A stretch of 64,000 bases of DNA. Source: Spongilla lacustris. Its lineage: Eukaryota; Porifera; Demospongiae; Spongillida; Spongillidae. How positions within the stretch are numbered: position 1 is the stretch's first letter; each line of letters begins with the position of its first letter. The position numbers were made by a program, and so were the translations under genes. Location: assembly GCA_949361645.1 (NCBI GenBank), contig OX442429.1, positions 4,381,147 to 4,445,146 of the forward strand, in the 5' to 3' direction. Shown here piece by piece: positions 46,181-58,292 of the stretch. Below the pieces are notes generated by a model that was given only the letters and a program-made list of their open reading frames with translations, was not told where the DNA came from and made no database searches.

Positions 46181-46721
46181 AAAATACTTTTTAACGATAC
46201 ATTTCATTTACCTGTACGGTTTATCCAAATGGGTGATCATGTGAAAGGAAGTTCTATAATCTGAAAGAACTATCAATGCCGAATCGTGACAACAAGAAAA
46301 AAAATTAAACTCATTGTACACCCCTATCACAAAGGTAGGACCTAAGGTCACAGTCATGAAAATAACATGCACGTTGCCTTGGCCATGGCCAAATCACACT
46401 CTGTCTCACAACTTACTATGCTTGAGTACCGAAAAAGCATCAAACTTCCTACTGGGTTAACCCCATGGTGATTCAAAAAGCCAGCAAGTCAGTGCTTTCC
46501 AATCCAGATCAGGAATTGATTGTCAAGCGTGAACTTAATTGGCTTAATCGAATAGATGGTTTAAACTTTTTCATGCTAATGTTCTGATTTCCTCGTCCTA
46601 GTTGATCAATTCTAGGATGGGAAAGCACTAAATTTTCTGCCGTCCTTTTGTTTTAAACCACACTGAATCTTGTACAAAAACTGACCCCATTTAATTATAT
46701 ACAACAGCATATGACTTTTAA

Positions 46722-48055
46722 TTGTTTCACTTTGGATCTCTTGAAGCTGTTGATGAAATGTCAGCTAGTCATCTTACAATTCCACCAGAGATAGAGGTTG
46801 ATGAAGTAGCAGGACCTGTTCAGATGACTGGGCATCAAAGAAATGACCACATGAAATGCTTGCCAATAGCTTATCCTGACATTCAGCTCTATTGGAAGCA
46901 CATGTATGTGAAGCTGGCCCTTCCCAAGGCCCTTCACATGCCACTAGTAATGAAGCTGGCCCTTCACATGCCACCAGTAATGAAGCTGGCCCTTCACATG
47001 CCACTAGTAATGAAGCTGGCCCTTCACATGCCACTAGTAATGAAGCTGGCCCTTCACATGCCACCAGTAATGAAGCTGGCCCTTCACATGCCACTAGTAA
47101 TGAAGCTGGCCCTTCACATGCCACCAGTAATGAAGCTGGCCCTTCACATGCCACCAGTAATGAAGCTGGCCCTGCACATGCCACTAGTAATGAAGCTGGC
47201 CCTTCACATGCCACTAGTAATGAAGCTGGCCCTTCACATGCCACTAGTAATGAAGCTGGCCCTTCACATGCCACCAGTAATGAAGCTGGCCCTTCACATG
47301 CCACTAGTAATAAAGCTGGCCCTTCACATGCCACTAGTAATGAAGCTGGCCCTTCACATGCCACTAGTAATAAAGCTGGCCCTTCACATGCCACTAGTAA
47401 TAAAGCTGGCCCTTCATATGCCACTAGTAACAAAGCTGGCCCTTCACATGCCACCAGTAATGAAGCTGGCGCTTCACATGCCACCAGTAATGAAGCTGGC
47501 CCTTCACATGCCACTAGTAATGAAGCTGGCCCTTCACATGCCACTAGTAATAAAGCTGGCCCTTCACATGCCACTAGTAATAAAGCTGGCCCTTCACATG
47601 CCACTAGTAACAAAGCTGGCCCTTCACATGCCACTAGTAATGAAGCTGGCCCTTCATATGCCACTAGTAACAAAGCTGGCCCTTCACATGCCACCAGTAA
47701 TGAAGCTGGCCCTTCACATGCCACTAGTAATAAAGCTGGCCCTTCACATGCCACTAGTAATGAAGCTGGCCTTTCACATGCCACTAGTAACAAAGCTGGC
47801 CTTTCACATGCCACTAGTAACAAAGCTGGCCTTTCACATGCCACTAGTAATGAAACTGATCACAAAGCTGGTCTTTCCCAATGTTCTCATGTCACTCGAC
47901 ATGTCGAAGGAAGTTTTGATTTGGGTACCTTTGTTAAAGCAGCAGGAGGCTTATGGGAGAATTTGAGGCATATTGTTAAGGACATTAGTGATGTTCAGAG
48001 AATGTGCATCACTCAAAACCAGCATCTATGGAAACCCTTCGTTCTCATCAAGTAA
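46722..48055 (+). CDS. Low-complexity repeat protein, uncertain frame
   Basis: A 30-bp minisatellite (31 units) is open in two plus-strand frames and one minus frame. The plus frame ending at 48055 encodes about 30 copies of the decapeptide PSHATSNEAG and has the most coherent C-terminus (GSFDLGTFVKAAGGLWENLR, ending KPFVLIK). The N-terminal side reads best in another frame (46722 on: EMSASHLTIPPEIEVDEVAG), so an intron or frameshift would be needed to join them. No ATG start in the repeat frame. No known domain. It could be a hydrophilic linker-rich protein exon or noncoding minisatellite. Confidence 0.35.
46911..47860 (+). repeat. 30-bp minisatellite, 31 units
   Basis: Unit AAGCTGGCCCTTCACATGCC then ACTAGTAATG. 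Variants alternate at ACTAGTAA/ACCAGTAA, TGAAGC/AAAGC and CACATG/CATATG. The last units change GGCCCTTC to GGCCTTTC. Because 30 is a multiple of three, each frame repeats exactly. Confidence 0.97.
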
Positions 48056-49221
48056 TTAAATGTGGAAAAACCTGGCCAGTTACCTTCCAGAGCAAATGGT
48101 TGCAACAATTTCCTTGGCTGCTGTACAGTAATGTAATGTACTCTCTGGAGGGATTTGCCACTGTTGCATCTTGTTTCCTCAGCAACCAGAGAGAGGAGGT
48201 TTTTGTGGAGCAATACCAGGTGTATTGCACTGTCTCCATACCAATAACCATATCAAAAAGCTTTAGGGTAAGGATGGCGGCATTCTAAAAAGAAATATAA
48301 AAAGTAAAATGCCACAACACAAGCAGATCTGTTCACAATGAATTACAAAAACCTGATTTGAGAATAGATACTCAGTTTCGAAAGCAACAAGATGAGCATG
48401 CTGAAGAAAACAGGACAATGTACATGGTATAAATCCAATATGTACACCTTGGGTATTCAGGAAGTTTGCCTGTGTGCATACACCCATTACAACTTATATG
48501 TATCCATTCAGCTCACATGCTGCAGCATCCCCAAATCACGCATGACCATCTCTACGACGAGTACTGCTCAGGGGTGTTAAGGCAGCCTACGCATGTCTCG
48601 TACCCAGACCTTACATATTTAACCTTTCATAAAGTGTAAAAGCCATATAACATGTTGCATTGCGGTCAAAAGAATGCTATACATATACACATCCGGTCTA
48701 GCTAGATTTATTGGCGGATCAGCAGACTGTTCCCCCATCTAGCTGGGCTTAGTTTAGGGTATGCCCATCTAGCTGGGGTTAGTTTAGCTTAGGTTCAACA
48801 ATATGTATGGTTGTATACCTCAATTCCTGCTCACATGCACCATTCGATCGATCACGTATCGCCTGATTAAATACTAATGAACCATGCACACATGCAAAAT
48901 TAAATTTCGTAAAAAGGAGGATTTAGTTAGATTGATATAGACCCCGCTTGGCTAGAGCAATGTGTAAGCTTGCAAATCCAAAGGACGGTAACATGCAGAA
49001 TGCTGCATAGATTACAGTATGCATTACGTCATTCTTATGCATTACGTCATTCTTCGTATAGGAAAGGCAGACCCCCCCCCCCGTAAATCCGCCCCTGACA
49101 CCTGATATCACTTACCGTCGACAAACGAATCTAATTACAGTGAAATATGATATAAAAGGCAGGGGATATAATTATAAAGGTGAGTAACACAGGTTTTTAT
49201 CATTCAGTTTGAGCGGAAAGC
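48056..49221. other. No gene recognised; small duplications
   Basis: CCCATCTAGCTGGG(C/G)TTAGTTTAG occurs twice (about 48737 and 48767). TGCATTACGTCATTCTT occurs twice at about 49019-49054; TTACGTCA is an ATF/CRE-like word. At 49070-49098 a C run followed by GTAAATCCGCCCCTG looks like a hAT-MITE right end. Confidence 0.45.
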
Positions 49222-49551
49222 ATGGCGCAACACACGCCTCTCCCAGCAGTTTTTCCTCTTGTTACTCCCATCACGTACTGTGATTTATGTCGTGAGCTTA
49301 AGGATGCTGAGGATACCATACAATGGTGTCAGACCATGCGATTACTAGCTTTTAGCAAGAATTGTTCATGTGGACGCGGCATACACCCTGTCAAACGCAA
49401 GGGGGTCGGATCGGAAGAGAAAGGGTGGAGATGTCCTCGCAAGGGTTGTAGAAGAGAGGCAAGTCTTAGACAAGGAACATTTTTTGAGGGTGAATTATCC
49501 TCTTTACTTTACCCCTCCCCCTCTCACAATTATAGCAACTTATTAACATAA
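49222..49551 (+). CDS. ISXO2/Merlin-like transposase N-terminal exon
   Basis: Starts at ATG 49222. The pattern CSCG…GWRCPRKGCRREASLRQGTFFEG is the zinc-ribbon N-terminus typical of eukaryotic ISXO2-like (IS1595/Merlin) transposase proteins, where RxGTFFE is followed by the DDE core. The core is not in this frame. A GAGG|GTGAAT donor near 49490 could end an exon, but I found no downstream exon before the hAT element at 49820. Truncated or interrupted; likely inactive. Confidence 0.6.
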   Translation: MAQHTPLPAVFPLVTPITYCDLCRELKDAEDTIQWCQTMRLLAFSKNCSCGRGIHPVKRKGVGSEEKGWRCPRKGCRREASLRQGTFFEGELSSLLYPSPSHNYSNLLT

Positions 49552-49819
49552 GCGATCAAAAGACGTGAATGGGATGGATCTCAGATTCTTTTCCTCAGAA
49601 AATACATCATTACCTTAGCTATAGAGCTAAACAAACTAAAAGTACTAACACATACATGAGTCGTTTATAGACCGACATGTAGCTGGTGCATGGCCATGTG
49701 CACGCTTCGGTCACATATTCACAAAAGCTTTGCGTCACAAAGTAGCAGTAGCAACCATAGCATTTTGAAGTTTTCTCGTTGCTATCCATGCAGGTTCTAG
49801 TAATCTGGATATCGCATGA

Positions 49820-52297
49820 CAGTGTTTCCCACAGCATACCAAAAACAGGGCGCTCCGCCCTGTTCGAATTTTCCAGAAATGGTTAACTCGCGCTCGTGAA
49901 TTAATGATTATGCTTGTCTAAATGCATAATTATTAATCCATTGGTACATGGTGGAGGCGATGCTTAGTATGCGCGCGTGCGTAATCCTACAATAATTAAT
50001 TTTATCGATATAGTAATAACGATTGCGCGCGAGTATGGCTTCCGCTCAGAAACAGTGTTCAATCACAACCGCCTTTCGCAAGAACCCAGCTACACCTGAA
50101 CCGCTGATTTCCCTTAGCAATGACACACTACCTGCTGGACCAGCTACACCTGAACCGCCGATTTCTCTTAGTAGTGACACATTGACTGCTGGAGGGAGCC
50201 AGCACACTTCATGGAAACGTAGTAGCCACAGAGGTTCTTATGACCTGCACTGGGAGATCGATTTTCCTTGGTTACGCTATGAACCAAATCATGACGATGG
50301 GCCGTCTATGTTTTGTACGATCTGCCAGAAGTACAGGAAGTCAATCAGGAAAGCGGTATGGGTGACAATTCCATGTCAGCAATTCTGCAAAGACAAACTC
50401 ATTGAGCATCAACGAACACTAAGTCATGTTGATGCTGTCAGCGCTGAAGCATCGGCTGTGTCTGCCCACCGCTCTGGTGGTGTTTGTGCTATGATGGAGG
50501 AACGAATATCAATTAAGCGGCAAGCAGTAATTGGTGCCATGAAATGTCTTTATTGGCTTGCCAAAGAGGAAACTGCACACCACACAAAATTCAGTTCTCT
50601 GTTGGAGCTTGGTAAGCTGCTTGGTTGTGACTACTTATCAGGGCTAGAAGTTAGCAAACGTACAAATTATACTTCCCATCGTATTATTGATGAATTTTTG
50701 GTGGTACTATCAGATTTAGTGGAGCAAGATATCCTCTCCAAGGTTGCTGTAAGTCCCGCAGTTGGAATCCTGAATCCACTGATGTGTCTAATCTGAAACA
50801 GTTGGCAGTATATGTTCGTTTCGTTTTGAATGGTAAGGCAAAGACTTGTTTTCTAAAAATCATAGATATTCTCAATGGCACAGCTGAAACTATCGAGCAA
50901 AAGCTGATTGATGCCTGTCAAAAGTGTTCAATACCTATGGCTAACATTTTCAGCATAGGCAGTGATGGAGCGGCTGTTATGACTGGGAGAAAAACAGGTG
51001 TTGCAAAACGCATGAAGGCCCACAATAGTGAAATGTTGTCAATTCACTGTGGAGCACATAGAGTGGCTCTAGCATGTTCACAAGCTGCTCTTCAAGTTCC
51101 ATATGTGAAAAAAATTTGACACCTATCTCACAACTCTGTACTACTTCTTTGCCAATCGTCCTGTTCGAGAAGCAGCTTTCCACCACATACAATAATTGCT
51201 TACGGACCCCATGCTGCAACTCAAAAAGGCAGTGCACACAAGGTGGTTGTCACATGACCAGGCAATCACTGTACTGCGACGCACACTCTCATCAGTGATG
51301 GAACGTGAAGTAGCTGAAAATGATGAAGCAGTTGCTCGTGGATTGCTTCGTGAAATTAAAACCTATAACTTCATAGCCACAGTATATCTTCTGAGTGATG
51401 TTCATCCTGTACTTACCCAGCTAAGTCTTGTCTTTCAAACAGCTGATGTTGACCTATCAGTTATTAAGCCTCAAGTATCAGCTACAATTGCATCATTGAA
51501 GTCACTTCGCAATCATCAGGGACCTCATATGCAAGAGCTAGATAAAACATTAGGTAAGCTTTCATCTGATTTCGGCATTGCTGTCACTGAGCGCTTAAAG
51601 CAAAACTTCCAAAGCAATGTTAGAAACAAGTACATTGATCTTCTGGTACAAAACCTGGAAGATAGGTTTCAAGATCTAAGCATTTTGAATTCTTTAATCA
51701 CTCTTTTTGACCCCAAAACAACTGACATCAATCAACACTCTCCATTTACCATTTTTGAATTGCATAGAAACAAGGACATAGAAATCCTTTCTACATACTT
51801 CAAAACGACAATAGTTAAAAAAAACCTTAAGTTTGAATGGCTAGGTTTCAAGTACATTTTAGTCAGTGAATTCAAGCTAATGTCGACCACTCAGGTTATG
51901 CAAACAATGTGTGAAAATTCATCTTTGGTTGAACTCTATCCAACAATTTCTAAATTAGCATGTATTGCCCTGACTATACCTGTATCTACAGCTGATGTGG
52001 AAAGAGGATTTTCAACTATGAATAGAATTAAGACTGAACCCAGGAACAGACTCAATACGGAAACACTAGACAGATAAATACGACTTTCATGTGAGGGTCC
52101 TTGCATTAATGAATTCGACTATAATACTGCAGCTAAAGTTTGGTCTTCAAAATCAAATCGAAGAATCTTTGATTAGTTAACTTGTAGGATTCAGTGATCT
52201 TTTGTTGTTTTACGTATATGCATTATTAATGTTATTATATCAGCTCATTAATTATTCATGAGCGCCCTGTTTGAAAAGCATTCTGTGGGAAACTCTG
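49820..52297 (+). mobile_element. hAT transposon, complete ends
   Basis: Left end CAGTGTTTCCCACAGCATAC (49820) and the complement of the right end, CAGAGTTTCCCACAGAATGC (ending 52297), are inverted repeats; the next block AACAGGGCGCTC is also shared. GCATGA borders both ends and may be an eroded 8-bp target duplication. Contains one transposase gene broken by frameshifts. Confidence 0.88.
50035..52175 (+). pseudogene. hAT transposase (ZNF862/KIAA1586-like), frameshifted
   Basis: ATG 50035 (MASAQKQCSITTAF). N-terminal 18-residue-type duplication (PATPEPxISLS twice). TTF-type zinc finger: FCTICQKYRKS, IPCQQFCKDKLIEHQRTLSH. Lesion near 50750 shifts the frame, and the expected Asp before ESTDVS is Pro, so the first catalytic acid is lost. 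Second frame: KQLAVYVRFVLNGKAK to SIGSDGAAVMTG and IHCGAHRVALA. A shift in the A7 run near 51108 and a TAA near 51192 follow. Third frame (51196-52077): RWLSHDQAI and the dimerisation region ISKLACIALTIPVSTADVER to TMNRIKTEPRNRL; an in-frame stop then precedes IRLSCEGP. Not functional. Confidence 0.88.
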
Positions 52298-52379
52298 CAT
52301 GATGTTAGTATTGGATATCACTGTGAATTTCATGCTAAATAAACGCAAAAGCAACAAAGCGGCTGGCCACTGGGGCAGC

Positions 52380-52500
52380 TATCAGCGCTACCCCAGACCC
52401 CCTTGCTGTCACGGGAGGGGGCATGCCCCCTCCCGTACCCTCCCCAGTTATGAATATATTTATCGGACCCCCCTTTCCCAAAATCCTGGATCCGCCCCTG
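52380..52500 (-). mobile_element. hAT-MITE right-end fragment
   Basis: GC-rich palindromic block (GGGAGGGGGCATGCCCCCTC) then an end reading CCTGGATCCGCCCCTG at 52485-52500. Same terminal family as 56928-57943. Confidence 0.6.
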
Positions 52501-53599
52501 GATGTGCTAACGACGTGTTCATAAGTTGCAAATATAATTGGTATGAATTTTGAGTGGGGGGGAGGGGGTAAAGTAAAGAGGAACCCTATACACTGCCCGT
52601 ATTAAGATTTTTAAAAGGGTAGTTGGTTACCTTGTGGCATTCAAGACTTGCATGTATTCAAAGTACAAAATCCGCCACTGTTTTTGGTCTACTTAAGTGT
52701 GATTCTCGCTTGCGAGCATCGCGCATGTTAAAATTGCATAAGTAGGTACTTGGAAATCATTGCACGTAACGTTAAATCTGCGTACCCAAAAATTACGTCA
52801 AAAATTGTGACTGGTTTTTGGGAAGGTTACGAGAGATAGGTCTTTTTGAAAATGTTGTTCTCGATAGTTTAAGGATGATAAAACTTCAAATTTGCTCCAA
52901 TCGTAGAGGTTTGTACGCTCTTTCACAAAGTGTTATGTATATAACCATGCGCAATACGAATTTTAAGGTGTACTGCTTTCTAATTAGAGTATACAATAAA
53001 CGTTGCCATATTTTTTCTTCCCATGATTGTACCTTCTTGAAAACGTCAAAAAAGGTTGTAGACATGCCATTGCTATGTACCATGAAACTTTCAGGACGAT
53101 CTAACGATGCGCAAAGGTCCGTTTCCAGCACGCCATTAAATGTGTAACAACTATGGTATTACATGTCACATTAAGCTAGAATTTGGTTTTCTTAGTGTGT
53201 AACCAATCCTCTGTTAGAAGATGTGGTTGCTTTATTTAAAACACTGTTTTGTGTGAAATTATTTAATCTATTCTACCTTCCAGTAATATAATCATGCCTG
53301 TTTTTGATGACATTTTATCCGTACCACCTTTTAAACAACTTGCATCATTTCATTGATCTATTGGTGTAATAATATGCAATTTTCAGAATTTTTGGACTGT
53401 GCTCAATATTTTATTTTTTGCTGGACGTTACGTTAGTGAATAGCGGGACATCATTGCGTGTGCATGCCAACGTAATGGTGTTAAGTACTAGAGTCTAGTT
53501 GGGAATACATCGCAGAGGCTGATTTTGCTAGACTTCTAACATCAGTAGCTTTATGAATTATGATTAGTCATGATTTATTCAATTCCTTTTCCTATCTCT
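52501..53599. other. No gene recognised
   Basis: A 109-codon frame at 52818-53147 has no domain and its opposite strand is equally open. No repeat structure beyond a G run near 52555-52570. Confidence 0.45.
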
Positions 53600-54770
53600 T
53601 GAACTTAGATGCAATGTTCATCCTCTAGATAGTATATCAACTGATATCAGAGGTGCGTTTAAAAAATATGATAAAGAACACAACATAGAAAGCAGCACAT
53701 TTGGTAGTGATTGTAGGGTTGGTAACTTAATATATGGTCTAACAAAGATGCGATATAAGCAAGGCAAGGGTGATCCTGCAGGATTCAAGCATTTTCTTCA
53801 CCAAGAAAATATAAAGCCTGGTGTGATTGTGCGATATGTATAGGCAATAGATTTCATATTCTGTTGGAATATTTTTCTAATTGAAAGATAAATTATTATA
53901 TTACCTGCAAAATATGTGCCTCAATAATACCACTCTGAGAACATCTCTTGTAAAGGACTTACAATATAATGGCATACTTATTCAGCTTAGAGTACTTGGA
54001 TTAATTGGAAAGGTAATAACAGGACCTTGGATGAAGATATTTTATTGCAATAATGAAGGTAAAAGTAATTTAGAAGTTGTTTCCAGCCTTAAGGAAAGTG
54101 TCAATAGATTGCAATACCTTGTAAATATTTTTAACCACATCTGAGGATTTGTTTGCAGAGAAACTGAATGAGAATGATAAAACTCTGAAGTGCTTGCAGA
54201 ATGAGATTCCACCTCTTGAAAAGGAGCAATTCAACATCTTAATGACTATGGCATTACAATGTGTTCTTGATGTTCTGCAAAGACAAACTGGTGCATTATC
54301 AAACCCTTCTCAAGAAATCTATCCAGAAGTCAAGGTGCTCCAATCCACAACATGCATTCAGAGTAAACCCTTGCTCTAACTGACCATCAAATACGACGTG
54401 CGAGAAATGCAACCATTGGTTTTGTTGACAGCAAAGTAAAATCTAAAAGAAACAGAACTCTACAGTGGTTAGAAGAAAAGGATAAACATAGTCAAGAAAA
54501 ACTGGTCTCATTTGCGATAGGAAGAGCTAGATATGCTCGACAGCAGCAGAAAGCTACAGTAATGATAATCTAAGGTTAGAAATAGAACATGCAAGGCTTA
54601 TGCATAAGTAACAGAAGCGTGATAAAACATCATAGCCTGAAAAGAACTTTAGAGATGTAATGTTTAAAAAATGTAATGTAAATGAAACTTTTCCTGACCT
54701 TGAGCCTGGGATAGCAGAAGTAGTGAACATTAGATAAAGTGTTAGCTGATATTGTGCAAGCATGATGACC
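53600..54770 (+). pseudogene. Uncharacterised repeat-borne protein, decayed
   Basis: Four coherent segments in changing frames: HPLDSISTDIRGAFKKYDKE to GDPAGFKHFLHQENIKPGVI (53613-53835), GNRFHILLEYF, then 53881-54144 with LRVLGLIGKVITGPWMK, then 54149-54379 (EKLNENDKTLKCLQNEIPPL), then RRARNATIGFVDSKVKSKRN and LVSFAIGRARYARQQQ (about 54390-54570). The blocks RFHIL and LGLIxKxITGPxW occur, from memory, in uncharacterised multicopy proteins of marine invertebrates; function unknown. Stops between segments make it a relic. Could instead be exons of one gene, but consensus splice sites are not consistent. Confidence 0.5.
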
Positions 54771-56340
54771 TAGTTATACAAGTGTAGCGGAAATTCCAGT
54801 AAGTATTTATTTTCATTTCACAAATGTGTATTCTGTGTATAAGTCTATAATTTAATGTTCTGATTTGAAAGTTTCGAATTAAAATGTTAAAAGACTATAA
54901 AGATATGATAATTTGAAGATCGGCGTCATAGCGATCACAGTTTTTCTGATTTTACCGCATTGGTCGCTATACATTCACTTTTCGGTACTTAACGATCCGT
55001 TTCTCCAGATAGGAAAAAGCTACAGAAAACATAAAAGCAGTTTTGTAAATCATAAAATATGCTCTTTACACCGGTTCATGTAGTTACGCGTGAACGTAAG
55101 TTTGAATTTTTTTTGTCAAGTACCTAGCATGTCTATGGCGCACGTGATTCGTTTCCAATTCCTCCACACATGATCTCTGCCCACACCGAACACAGCAACC
55201 ACACTCAGACTGTGACACTGCGTTCGTTTGCCGTGGGCTGAACTCTTAACCCTTAGCCACAGCGCCCGAGGAAATTAACCATTAATAGGGCCTACAGAAA
55301 CAGCATCGAATTTAATACGCGCACTAGGGATGCTCAGCTGGCATGCCACGCAGCACCCACACGGACTCGATCCTACCTGAATTACCAGTCGCGGCGTTTG
55401 CCGGCAAAATCCTTGATGGGGGTAGATCTAGCGTGCCAGTCTTCCAATATCTAGATATCTGTACTTCAGCTTTATAACACGAGGCGAGCCATCCTTGCTA
55501 CGGCCCTGTAATAAACTGTACATCCTCATTGCTGGATCCGCTACCGGCATATAGCCATGCAGTGTATACTATAAAGGTTAACGATTGTTAAACTGAGGTT
55601 AATGGCCCGCGGAGCCCTACATCTACGTTAACCCGCATGCGCGTTTGGTCATCGCGTGACAGCCTGCGAGTGCGGTGCTGATGGCGGTTTTTTTTTTTAA
55701 GGTTCCGAGTGTAAATAGGCCCGGTGTCTACTGTTGCATTCGCGTCAATCCGGATTTGGCTGACACTGAGGAGACAGGCAGCTTGGATCCGGCCGGTAGC
55801 TGGCCATGGCCGGACCTGTCACCAGTTTTTTACCCGAATGAAAAATTATTAATAGTTAATTTGTTAATTCATGCATAACCATTAACCGCGCTGCGTACGC
55901 GTACCGGTACGGTCGCGTCAATCATGGATGTCATTGTTGTATACTGATAAAACTGCCAGACGCGCCGTCATTGCATGCATCATTCAGCGTTATATCCACG
56001 AATTCTTGAGCTTCCTATTCGCATTCTTCTAGCTCAAAAGGTTGCCCAGCTGTTGGAAAAGCAGAGCCTTCTGGCTTCCATCAAGACTGCCGGGTGAAGA
56101 GAGCCTTTAATCATAGGCTACAAAGTAGTCTTGGTTGCATTACGGGACTAAGCTATTAGTGAGCGCATGCAGTGCTTCAGTTCCGCTGAGAAGAGTGAAA
56201 GCATACCTTTAATCTGCTAGCTCTACATGCTCACAAAGAGAGAAGTGATGCTCTGTCCATTGCTCCATGCTTCAACACTGAAGTTTGTCAGGTTCGAAAT
56301 GTACCATTTACTGTATATTGTATATCTCGCATTTACACAT
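54771..56340. other. No gene recognised
   Basis: More GC-balanced than its surroundings, with several CpG-containing words, but no domain in any frame. GGATCCGCTACCGG at about 55536 resembles the MITE ends nearby. Confidence 0.45.
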
Positions 56341-56342
56341 CT

Positions 56343-56590
56343 GTTTTCATCAATTCGCAATAGCAAAACAAAAAAAAACAAAAAAAAACAAACAAAAAAA
56401 ACTGGGGGCGGACCCCGCCCCTACTTACGTATGCATTAGCCGGACCACTTTTTCTTTCGTTCCTACGGCCCTAAGTTAGGGGGGCTGATCCGTATGCGGA
56501 GCCGTCCCGGTGAGGGCACCCCCTAGGGGGTATGGGGGAGCGCTGTACGCTCCCCCATGGGGGTCTGGGACGGAGCCCCGAAGCCAAAGC
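56343..56590. repeat. A-rich tail plus GC-palindromic repeat
   Basis: An A/C-rich run at 56367-56400 is followed by GGGGGCGGACCCCGCCCC. At 56530-56582 GGGGGAGCGCTGTACGCTCC is followed by GGGGTCTGGGACGGAGCCCC; a close copy lies at 57938-57990. Confidence 0.7.
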
Positions 56591-56927
56591 TTTTTGCGTT
56601 GGAAAACCCTCTAAAACTATACGCAAAAAAATTATGGATCCAGCCCCTATAGCTAATGCTCGATGCGCCGATCGTGATCTACACTCACCGTTCATTCATT
56701 TAGAAAAAAACAACACTGCATGAGACTCAGAGCCTCTTCTATCAGCATTTTTTGGACGGTTCGCACGTTATTAGCACCTTTTTTTACTATATAATTTGAT
56801 CCGCTACTGGATGCAGCTAGGATTTTTCTGAAGTTGAGAAAGCCTGGAGAGGCCAGGGTCAGTGCGGGAGGGTGGCACCCCTCCTGTTCATGCAGCTAGG
56901 CGTGGGGTAGGGGCAAGGGCGGATCCA

Positions 56928-57943
56928 GGAATATTGAAAGGGGGGGGCTAGGAAGGGGGTCCGGGGGCTCTGCCCCCGGAAAAATTTTTGAGCATTGAAT
57001 TCCTGGTTTCGATACTTTTTTTTCACACCTTTGAACGGTAGGTTGCAATTTTAGTCCATTTGCTTAAACGAGCCCCAGCATCTATCGAGGGGAGGGGCAA
57101 ACACGAGGGGCGCCAAAAGGGGCGTGGCTTACGATACTTCTGATGCGCGCGTAACCGTTTGACTCTGGATTGTTGCTAATAATGCATGCGAGCGAGCGCT
57201 AGAAGCTAAATTATGCTCTGCCCCCGGAAAAATTTTTGAGCATTGAATTCCTGGTTTCGATACTTTTTTTTCACACCTTTGAACGGTAGGTTGCAATTTT
57301 AGTCCATTTGCTTAAACGAGCCCCAGCATCTATCGAGGGGAGGGGCAAACACGAGGGGCGCCAAAAGGGGCGTGGCTTACGATACTTCTGATGCGCGCGT
57401 AACCGTTTGACTCTGGATTGTTGCTAATAATGCATGCGAGCGAGCGCTAGAAGCTAAATTATGCTCCGCATGTTGTGGATTAGGGATTGGAGGTGGGGGG
57501 CGCCATAGCCTGGGGGGGGGGGTGGGGGGGGGGGGGGGCTAAGGCCCCCTGGGCGCCCTCTCCGGCCGCCTATGAACGCTCATGATCAGCTAAAACAGTG
57601 TCCCCAGCATCACACCTAAATTTTAGCAGGTCTGTGTCTTCAAGGTACTTTACATTCTCATTGATGTTGACAGCAATTCGTCATTATTCGTGATTCGCGT
57701 TAGTGATTGGATCCACCGCTTTGTGGCGTTCAGCTATGAATATCTCATCGTCATTAATTGGGACTTCTTTTCGTACGTCACGCGTTGACTCGTTTTCATA
57801 AGTACGAAGATCGAGGCACTTCGGGAGCCTGAAGGGGCGTGGTACAAAGTAAAAAGGGGCGTGTTCTAAGGGAAAGGGGGGGGGGGGGCTATAGCCCCCT
57901 CAGCCCCCCCCCCCCCCCCCCCCCCTGGATCCGCCTCTGAGGG
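56928..57943. mobile_element. hAT-like MITE, about 1 kb
   Basis: Left end GGGCGGATCCAGGAATA near 56928; right end CCCCTGGATCCGCCTCTG at about 57923-57940. The inside has G-runs facing C-runs and no transposase frame. It contains an exact-looking 248-bp tandem duplication. Confidence 0.7.
56968..57463 (+). repeat. 248-bp tandem duplication
   Basis: Units 56968-57215 and 57216-57463, both starting CTCTGCCCCCGGAAAAATTT. They appear identical over nearly the whole length, so the duplication is recent. Confidence 0.93.
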
Positions 57944-57992
57944 GGAGCGCTGAAAGCTCCCCAATCGGGGTCTGGGGCGGAGCCCCAGCAAC
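57938..57992 (+). repeat. Second copy of GC-palindromic repeat
   Basis: GGGGGAGCGCTGAAAGCTCC then GGGGTCTGGGGCGGAGCCCC; pairs with 56530-56582. Confidence 0.75.
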
Positions 57993-58040
57993 CAACGATG
58001 CATAAAACTAATATATAAAACTTTTAAGAAGAAACGTTGT

Positions 58041-58292
58041 ATATTAATTCCATTGAACAGTGAATCTGATTGTCTGAGAGCCCTTCCAGCTCTTAAAGTG
58101 AAGGTCTTTTCACATTTGGAAACAAGTCAGAACCAAGCAGACGAGAACTGTACTAAGAACAGTAACGGGCATCTTTTTGTATGGAGTAATGTATGCTCTG
58201 TAATCATATATAATGGAGAGAATGCAGGAGTTGATGAATATCATCTGGTACTTTGTAATTTAGGACAAGCTGATTGGACTTTGGGGTACTAG
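58041..58292 (+). other. Possible exon, unrecognised
   Basis: An 79-codon frame (NSESDCLRALPALKVKVFSH … GQADWTLGY, stop) reads smoothly and without low complexity. No domain recognised and no splice partner found. Confidence 0.25.

Noticed and set aside
46774..47844. 356-codon minus-strand frame
   Set aside because: Pure reflection of the 30-bp minisatellite; the flanks on that strand add nothing coherent.
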